Of a stretch of DNA of 64,000 nt, positions 59,214-64,000 are shown one piece after another. Source of the stretch: Massilia sp. Se16.2.3 (GTDB lineage Bacteria > Pseudomonadota > Gammaproteobacteria > Burkholderiales > Burkholderiaceae_D); contig NZ_CP050451.1 in assembly GCF_014171595.1 (NCBI RefSeq), positions 62,001 to 126,000 on the forward strand. Reading direction: 5' to 3'. Position 1 is the stretch's first letter, and every line of letters starts with the position of its first letter. The notes beneath the pieces were generated by a model that made no database searches, had not been told where the DNA came from, and worked only from the letters and a program-made list of their open reading frames with translations. The position numbers and the translations under genes are program-made.

Positions 59214-62144
59214 TTACTGGCAGGCTTCGCATTCGTCGAAACCGGCGTCGCCCGGACGCAGGTAGCAGGCCGCGCCGTCCACCACTTCCGGAGCCGCAGC
59301 CGGAGCCGCCGCCACTGGCGCAGCCGCGCTTGGCGCCGCATGGCCAGCAGCCAGGCCGCCCGAGACCGGCACCGCGTTCAGGGCGCCGGTACGGGTGGTC
59401 GACTTCTCCATGTGCGTCGCCGCAATGGTGCGCAGGTAATAGGTCGTCTTCAGGCCGCGCAGCCAGGCCAGTTTATACGTTTCGTCCAGCTTCTTGCCCG
59501 AGGCGCCGGCCATGTAGATGTTCAGCGACTGGGCCTGGTCGATCCACTTCTGGCGGCGCGATGCCTGCTCGACCAGCCACTTCGGCTCGACTTCGAAGGC
59601 CGTCGCGTAGATCTCGCGCAGGTCTTGCGGCACGCGGTCGATTTTCGACAGCGATCCGTCGAAGTACTTCAGGTCGGCGATCATGACTTCGTCCCACAGG
59701 TCGCGTGCCTTCAGGTCGCGCACCAGGTAGCCGTTGATCTCGGTAAATTCGCCCGACAGGTTCGACTTCACGTACAGGTTCTGGAAGGTCGGTTCGATGC
59801 AGGCCGACACGCCGATGATGTTCGAGATCGTCGCGGTCGGGGCGATCGCCACGCAGTTCGAGTTACGCATCCCGAACTGCTTGATGCGGTTGCGCACCAG
59901 GCTCCAGTCCATCGATTCGCTGGTGTCCTGCTCGAGGTAGCCGCCGCGCTCTTCCGCCAGCAGCTTGATCGAGTCCTGCGGCAGGATGCCGCGGTCCCAC
60001 AGCGAACCGGCATACGACTCGTAGCGGCCGCGCTCTTCGGCCAGTTCCGTCGACGCCAGGTAGGCGTAGTAGCAGACGGCTTCCATCGACTTGTCGGCAA
60101 ATTCCACCGCTTTATCGGAGGCGAACGGCACGCGCATCATGTGCAGGCAATCCTGGTGACCCATGATGCCCATGCCGACCGGACGGTGGCGCAGGTTCGA
60201 GTTGCGCGCCTTTTCCACGGCGTAGTAGTTGATGTCGATGACGTTGTCCAGCATGCGCATCGCGGTGCGGATGGTCTTTTGCAGCTTGACGTGGTCCAGG
60301 CCATCGCCCTTCATGTGCTGCGGCAGGTTCACCGAGCCCAGGTTGCAGACAGCGATTTCGTCGGCGCTGGTGTTCAGGGTGATCTCGGTGCACAGGTTCG
60401 ACGAGTGCACGACGCCGATGTGCTGCTGCGGCGAACGGATGTTGCACGGATCCTTGAAGGTGATCCATGGGTGGCCGGTTTCGAACAGCATCGACAGCAT
60501 CTTGCGCCACAGGTCGAGCGCTTCGATCTTCTTGAACACGCGCATTTCGCCGCGCTCGGCCTTGGCTTCGTACGCCAGGTAGGCTTGCTCGAAGGCTTTG
60601 CCGACCAGGTCGTGCAGGTCAGGCGTTTCACTTGGGGTAAACAGGGTCCAGTGGCCCTTTTCCATCACGCGCTTCATGAACAGGTCGGGAATCCAGTTCG
60701 CCGTGTTCATGTCGTGGGTACGGCGGCGGTCGTCGCCGGTGTTCTTGCGCAGGTCGAGGAATTCCTCGATGTCCATGTGCCAGGTTTCCAGGTAGGCGCA
60801 GACCGCGCCCTTGCGCTTGCCGCCCTGGTTCACGGCCACGGCCGTGTCGTTGACCACTTTCAGGAAGGGCACGACGCCCTGCGACTTGCCGTTGGTGCCC
60901 TTGATGCGCGAACCGAGCGCGCGCACCGGGGTCCAGTCGTTACCGAGGCCGCCGGCGAATTTCGACAGCAGCGCGTTTTCCTTGATCGCGTCGTAGATGC
61001 CTTCCAGGTCGTCGCCGACGGTGGTCAGGTAGCACGACGACAGCTGCGAGCGGCGGGTGCCCGAGTTGAACAGGGTCGGGGTCGAGCTCATGAAGTCGAA
61101 GGACGACAGCAGGTTGTAGAACTCGATGGCGCGCTCTTCGCGGTCCGCTTCGCGCAGGGCCAGGCCCATGGCGACGCGCATGTAGAAGGCCTGCGGCATC
61201 TCGATGCGGGTTTCGCGCACGTGCAGGAAGTAGCGGTCGTACAGGGTCTGCAGGCCGATGTAGCCGAATTGCAGGTCGCGGTCGGCGACGATGGCTTTCG
61301 CCAGGCGCTCGAGGTCGAACTTGCCGAGTTCCTCGTCCAGCAGTTCGTTCTCGATGCCTTTTGCCACGTATTGCGGGAAATAGGTGATGTATTCGGCGGC
61401 TGCCCTGGCTTGCGGCACTTCCTTGCCGAAGACTTCCTTGCGGATCGTGTGCAGCAGGATGCGGGCCGTGACCTGGCTGTAGGCCGGATCGGTTTCCATC
61501 AGCGCGCGTGCGGCCAGGATGGCGGACTTGTGCAGCTCTTCGACCGGCACGCCGTCGTACAGGTTGCGCAGGGTCTCGGCGACGATGGCGTCGGCGTCGA
61601 CATGCTTTTCCAGGCCGGCGCATGCGGCGTTCACCAGCGCGTGGACGTCACCCACGTCGAGCGGACGGCGCTCGCCGCCGTCGACCACGTGGATCTGCGG
61701 CGCGGCCACTTGCGTGGCGCCGGCGGCTTCCTTGGCGGCGCGGCGCTCTTCCATCTGCTTGGCGCGGTACAGCACGTAGGCACGCGCAACGTCATGCTCG
61801 CCCGAGCGCATCAGCGACAGTTCAACCTGGTCCTGCACATCTTCGATGTGGAAGGTGCCGCCGTTCGGCTGGCGGCGCATCAGGGCGGCGACGACATTGT
61901 TGGTCAGCTGCTCCACCAGCTCGCGGATACGGGCCGACGCCGCGCCCTGGCCACCGGCCACGGCCAGGAAGGCCTTGGTCATGGCGACCGAGATCTTGTT
62001 CGGCTCGAAAGGCACGACAGCGCCGTTGCGGCGCAGGATGCGGTAGTCGGCGCGGGCGGCGATGTCGGCGGCGCTATTGGTGCCACTGAGGCCGGCAGCC
62101 GTTCCTGGTTGTGGGTGGATTGAAATGTCTTGGGATGTCTGCAT
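59214..62144 (-). CDS. nrdA: Ribonucleoside-diphosphate reductase alpha subunit (class Ia)
   Basis: Catalytic subunit reducing NDPs to dNDPs. 976 aa, longer than E. coli NrdA (761). The N-terminus carries an ATP-cone (YRILRRNGAVVPFEPNKIS) and a second cone-like region (IHVVDGGERRPLDVGDVHAL), so allosteric control may be elaborate. The barrel has the redox Cys in SSCYLTTVGDD, the thiyl-radical Cys and Glu in SNLCTEITLN, and AVCNLGSVNLPQH; the C-terminus ends GFDECEACQ with the reducing Cys pair. A NrdR-type operator and an inverted-repeat element lie upstream. Confidence 0.97.
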   Translation of the reverse strand: MQTSQDISIHPQPGTAAGLSGTNSAADIAARADYRILRRNGAVVPFEPNKISVAMTKAFLAVAGGQGAASARIRELVEQLTNNVVAALMRRQPNGGTFHIEDVQDQVELSLMRSGEHDVARAYVLYRAKQMEERRAAKEAAGATQVAAPQIHVVDGGERRPLDVGDVHALVNAACAGLEKHVDADAIVAETLRNLYDGVPVEELHKSAILAARALMETDPAYSQVTARILLHTIRKEVFGKEVPQARAAAEYITYFPQYVAKGIENELLDEELGKFDLERLAKAIVADRDLQFGYIGLQTLYDRYFLHVRETRIEMPQAFYMRVAMGLALREADREERAIEFYNLLSSFDFMSSTPTLFNSGTRRSQLSSCYLTTVGDDLEGIYDAIKENALLSKFAGGLGNDWTPVRALGSRIKGTNGKSQGVVPFLKVVNDTAVAVNQGGKRKGAVCAYLETWHMDIEEFLDLRKNTGDDRRRTHDMNTANWIPDLFMKRVMEKGHWTLFTPSETPDLHDLVGKAFEQAYLAYEAKAERGEMRVFKKIEALDLWRKMLSMLFETGHPWITFKDPCNIRSPQQHIGVVHSSNLCTEITLNTSADEIAVCNLGSVNLPQHMKGDGLDHVKLQKTIRTAMRMLDNVIDINYYAVEKARNSNLRHRPVGMGIMGHQDCLHMMRVPFASDKAVEFADKSMEAVCYYAYLASTELAEERGRYESYAGSLWDRGILPQDSIKLLAEERGGYLEQDTSESMDWSLVRNRIKQFGMRNSNCVAIAPTATISNIIGVSACIEPTFQNLYVKSNLSGEFTEINGYLVRDLKARDLWDEVMIADLKYFDGSLSKIDRVPQDLREIYATAFEVEPKWLVEQASRRQKWIDQAQSLNIYMAGASGKKLDETYKLAWLRGLKTTYYLRTIAATHMEKSTTRTGALNAVPVSGGLAAGHAAPSAAAPVAAAPAAAPEVVDGAACYLRPGDAGFDECEACQ

Positions 62145-62306
62145 GGGGCCTCCAGGAAGGGCAGTCGTGCTGCCACCGATTTGTCAGACCGCCTGCCGCG
62201 CGCGCGGGTGGGCGAATGAACGATTTAAAAAGCAAAAACCACCCCTGCCAGCCTGGCTGAGCCAAGCCGGACGATGTGCTTGCCGGTGAATGTTGCCACG
62301 CTTCCA

Positions 62307-62407
62307 AGGCGCCTAACAAAACCCCCATAGCGGCGTTGCGGCTCCTTGCCGTACAGGCATACTGTCTTCGTCGCCGCGCCTTGCTCTGACGGTTTTGTTA
62401 GGCGCCT
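62307..62407. repeat. 101-bp inverted-repeat element in the nrdA leader
   Basis: AGGCGCCTAACAAAAC (62307-62322) and GTTTTGTTAGGCGCCT (62392-62407) are perfect 16-bp inverted repeats enclosing a GC-rich core. The same ends border the 130-bp element upstream of hns, and the inner part next to one arm is also similar (CATAGCGG versus CATGGCTG). It lies between the predicted nrdA promoter (about 62515-62544) and the start codon, so it would be transcribed in the leader. Confidence 0.8.
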
Positions 62408-62478
62408 CAAGCCAGGGCCGCCGTAGGCTGCATTATTTCCTAGCAGCTACACTCTCGGTCCTACGCTTGGGCTCGCTA

Positions 62479-62544
62479 CCACTATATCTAGTGGGGTGGT
62501 TTGATATGGGACTAATTGTAGTACTTGGCCGCGCGGCCGTGCAA
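62479..62544 (-). promoter_or_regulatory. nrdA promoter with paired NrdR-like boxes
   Basis: On the minus strand TTGCAC (62539-62544), 18 nt, TACAAT (62515-62520) makes a good sigma-70 promoter. The palindromes CCACTAGATATAGTGG (62479-62494) and GTACTACAATTAGTCC (62509-62524) resemble the NrdR consensus (ACACTATATATAGTGT) and lie 30 bp apart centre to centre, about three helical turns; the second covers the -10. The nrdA ATG is about 360 bp further on, so the leader is long. NrdR control is inferred from the motif. Confidence 0.6.
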
Positions 62545-62611
62545 GTGAATAAATTCTCAATTTCTTGCGTTTTTCGTGTGCGCTGGCCTTGACAATTCAG
62601 TCGGCGGATCA

Positions 62612-62709
62612 TTATGCGCGGTGGCCGGTAAGTGAGCACTAACATGCTGCTCAAGTCTTGATCAGCTCGGGCACACCTTGCCCGATTGCGGTGCGTCCCG
62701 CACCGTTTT
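62612..62709 (+). ncRNA. Candidate small RNA (predicted terminator)
   Basis: A plus-strand hairpin CGGTGCG, TCC, CGCACCG (62689-62705) followed by TTTT looks like a rho-independent terminator but no plus-strand gene precedes it. A TTGACA at 62589-62594 with a weak -10 near 62610-62617 lies upstream, and a second hairpin CGGGC/GCCCG sits at 62668-62684. Together they suggest a short transcript of about 90 nt. No open frame of interest lies inside. Not matched to any known RNA family from memory. Confidence 0.3.
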
Positions 62710-62843
62710 GCACTGGCGAAAAGCCAACGATTTGTGACAGGAAGGGACGGGGCGCTCTGTGACAATTCATGCAATATGCATCCTGTGGCAACACTGTCGT
62801 CGCCATGGAAATATTGCCCGCCTCGTGTGCGAGCGCCCTTTTA

Positions 62844-63014
62844 TCAGACGGGTGTGCGTCCGGGCGTCGCCGGCGGGCGTACGCAGGTATTCGCTTCGCT
62901 GTCCCAGTTACCGCCCGCCTCGCGGCAGGCCTTGGCATCGTTCTCGTGCTTCATCCACATCAGCGCGGCGATCAGGGCAATGGCTAGGGCGGCATAACGT
63001 AGCAGTTTGGGCAT
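62844..63014 (-). CDS. Small single-pass membrane protein (56 aa), downstream of pilR
   Basis: ATG 63014 begins one base after the pilR TGA (GAATTGAATG) with GGAGA about 8 nt upstream, so it is probably coupled to pilR. The product PKLLRYAALAIALIAALMWM is a hydrophobic N-terminal segment (anchor or signal), followed by a short polar tail with two Cys (ACREAGGNWDSEANTC), a spacing seen in small exported proteins, and a Pro-rich end. Function unknown. Confidence 0.7.
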   Translation of the reverse strand: MPKLLRYAALAIALIAALMWMKHENDAKACREAGGNWDSEANTCVRPPATPGRTPV

Positions 63015-64000
63015 TCAATTCTCCGGTGCTTGGATATCGAGTTTCTGCATCTGGTAGCGCAGCTGGCGTACGCTGATGCCGAGCAGGCTGGCGGTCCTGG
63101 TGCGGTTGAACTGGGTCTGCTGCAGGGCGCGCTGGATGATGTCGCGTTCGACCTGCTCGAGATAGGCCGGCAGGTTGGACGGCAAGACCTCCGGTCCCAC
63201 GGCCGGTGCCGGGGATGCCACGGCGGGCACGGAAGCCGGCGCCGGCTCGGCCCGCGCCATCGTCCCCACTGCGCTCGCCGTCACGCCCGCCGCCTCCGCC
63301 AAGGCGGCGCTCTCGCGCCCCGCCTCGCCCGCACGCGCCTTCAGGGACAGGTCTTCCACCGGATCACGCCGTCGTTGGCAAAGGCGAGCGCCCGCTCGAG
63401 CACGTTTTCCAGTTCGCGCACATTGCCCGGGAAGGAATACGCGCGCAAGGCATCGAGCACGCCCGGGCCGAGCGAGGCGCCGCCCGGGCCCGCCAGCCGC
63501 GCCAGGATGGCCTCGGTCAGCACCGGCAGGTCGTCGAGCCGCTCGCGCAGCGGCGGCAGCGCCAGTTCGATCACGTTCAGGCGGTAGAACAAGTCCCTGG
63601 CGGAACAGGCCATTCTCGACGCACCTGGCCAGGTCCTTGTGGGTGGCGCTGATGATGCGCACGTCCACCGGTTCTTCCGGGGTGGCGCCGATCTTGCGCA
63701 CGCGCCGCTCTGGATCGCGCGCAGCAGTTTGACCTGCATCGCCAGCGGCAGGTCGGCCACCTCGTCGAGCATCAGGGTGCCGCCGTCGGCCGCCCGGAAA
63801 AAGCCCTCGCGCTCTTCGCCGGCGCCGGTGAAGGCGCCCTTGCGGTGGCCGAAGAACTCGGCCTCCATCAGGTTTTCGGGAATCGCGCCGCAGTTCACCG
63901 CGACAAACGGCTTGGCGGCGCGCGAACTCTGGGCATGGATTTCGCGCGCGGCCAGTTCCTTGCCGGCGCCGGATTCGCCGGTGATCGCGATCGGTGCCAT
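63015..64000 (-). CDS. pilR: Sigma-54-dependent response regulator, probably PilR (5' end cut; three frameshifts)
   Basis: C-terminal two-thirds of an NtrC-family activator; the receiver domain lies beyond the window. The AAA+ domain shows Walker [16 protein letters not shown], the sigma-54 contact loop [28 protein letters not shown] (Walker B) and [18 protein letters not shown] proline/alanine linker leads to a Fis-type helix-turn-helix ([20 protein letters not shown]). SMAPIAI-type wording before Walker A suits PilR, which activates pilA. The frame breaks near 63710, 63596 and 63357, each explained by one base. Confidence 0.85.
   Translation of the reverse strand, partial: GTDRDHRRIRRRQGTGRARNPCPEFARRQAVCRGELRRDSRKPDGGRVLRPPQGRLHRRRRRARGLFPGGRRRHPDARRGGRPAAGDAGQTAARDPERRVRKIGATPEEPVDVRIISATHKDLARCVENGLFRQGLVLPPERDRTGAAAAARAARRPAGADRGHPGAAGGPGRRLARPGRARCLARVFLPGQCARTGKRARAGARLCQRRRDPVEDLSLKARAGEAGRESAALAEAAGVTASAVGTMARAEPAPASVPAVASPAPAVGPEVLPSNLPAYLEQVERDIIQRALQQTQFNRTRTASLLGISVRQLRYQMQKLDIQAPEN

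Noticed and set aside
58767..62123. 1118-codon open frame on the plus strand opposite nrdA and nrdB
   Set aside because: A shadow of high third-position GC in nrdA/nrdB; the product has no domain and crosses both genes and their spacer.
62307..62407. attC integron recombination site
   Set aside because: The CCTAAC/GTTAGG ends recall attC core sites, but no integrase or cassette array is present and the perfect 16-bp outer inverted repeat fits a small mobile palindrome better.
1..64000. tRNA or rRNA genes, CRISPR array, insertion sequence, prophage
   Set aside because: No cloverleaf-like or rRNA-like sequence, no regularly spaced repeats with unique spacers, and no transposase or phage structural gene was found; the only tandem array is the 218-bp repeat with no unique spacers.

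Overview
The window is GC-rich chromosomal DNA from a betaproteobacterium, most likely an Oxalobacteraceae member close to Massilia or Duganella. This is inferred from the pyrR-pyrB-pyrC' order, the Pil-Chp chemosensory cluster, accB-accC-prmA, NrdAB with a C-terminal Cys pair, and a dispersed GTAGGGTGG hairpin family. It is mainly core genome: I see no rRNA, tRNA, CRISPR array, insertion sequence or prophage.

Layout. 1-7.9 kb (+): ybeX/corC (cut at the left edge), lnt, glyQ-glyS, gmhB, a PlsC-type acyltransferase and a YgjP-like metallopeptidase whose 3' end is tandemly triplicated. 8.5-17.4 kb: a YcxB-like protein, LPS genes waaC-waaA, phosphomannomutase, an H-NS protein, a WecA/TagO-type transferase (all -), then apaH (+) and a second PlsC (-). 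17.4-21.3 kb (-): algH-ruvX-pyrR-pyrB-pyrC'. 21.5-23 kb (+): photolyase. 23-33.3 kb (-): pilG-pilH-pilI-pilJ-chpA, the signalling array for type IV pilus twitching. 33.6-38.4 kb: rubredoxin (-), thiD and hemL (+), a GH19 hydrolase with an overlapping small exported protein (+), corA (-). 38.5-46 kb (-): mpl, yqiA, ubiC, an RNB ribonuclease, a TonB-like protein, aroE, mtgA. 46-53.8 kb (+): a conserved protein, a TlpA thioredoxin, aroQ, accB-accC-prmA, a DUF3426-type zinc-ribbon membrane protein and a PfkB kinase. 53.9-64 kb (-): yggT, an AAKP-repeat histone-like protein, a truncated Lnt-like pseudogene, nrdA-nrdB, a 56-aa membrane peptide and pilR (cut at the right edge).

The genes serve envelope building (Lnt, GmhB, WaaA/C, Mpl, MtgA, two PlsC), pyrimidine and deoxynucleotide supply (pyr cluster, NrdAB), aromatic, quinone, tetrapyrrole and fatty-acid precursors (AroE, AroQ, UbiC, HemL, AccBC), and pilus control (PilGHIJ-ChpA, PilR).

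Two cautions. First, about 25 apparent one-base indels break or locally scramble otherwise conserved genes, including essential ones (hemL, waaC) and pilR, so the sequence itself probably carries errors; affected genes are reported over their full inferred span. Second, the unusual biology is mostly non-coding: a 218-bp triplication, REP-like hairpins that supply stop codons, two related inverted-repeat elements in the leaders of hns and nrdA, paired NrdR-like boxes over the nrdA promoter, and a candidate small RNA. The best candidate for an undescribed protein system is the GH19 hydrolase with its overlapping exported cysteine-rich partner.
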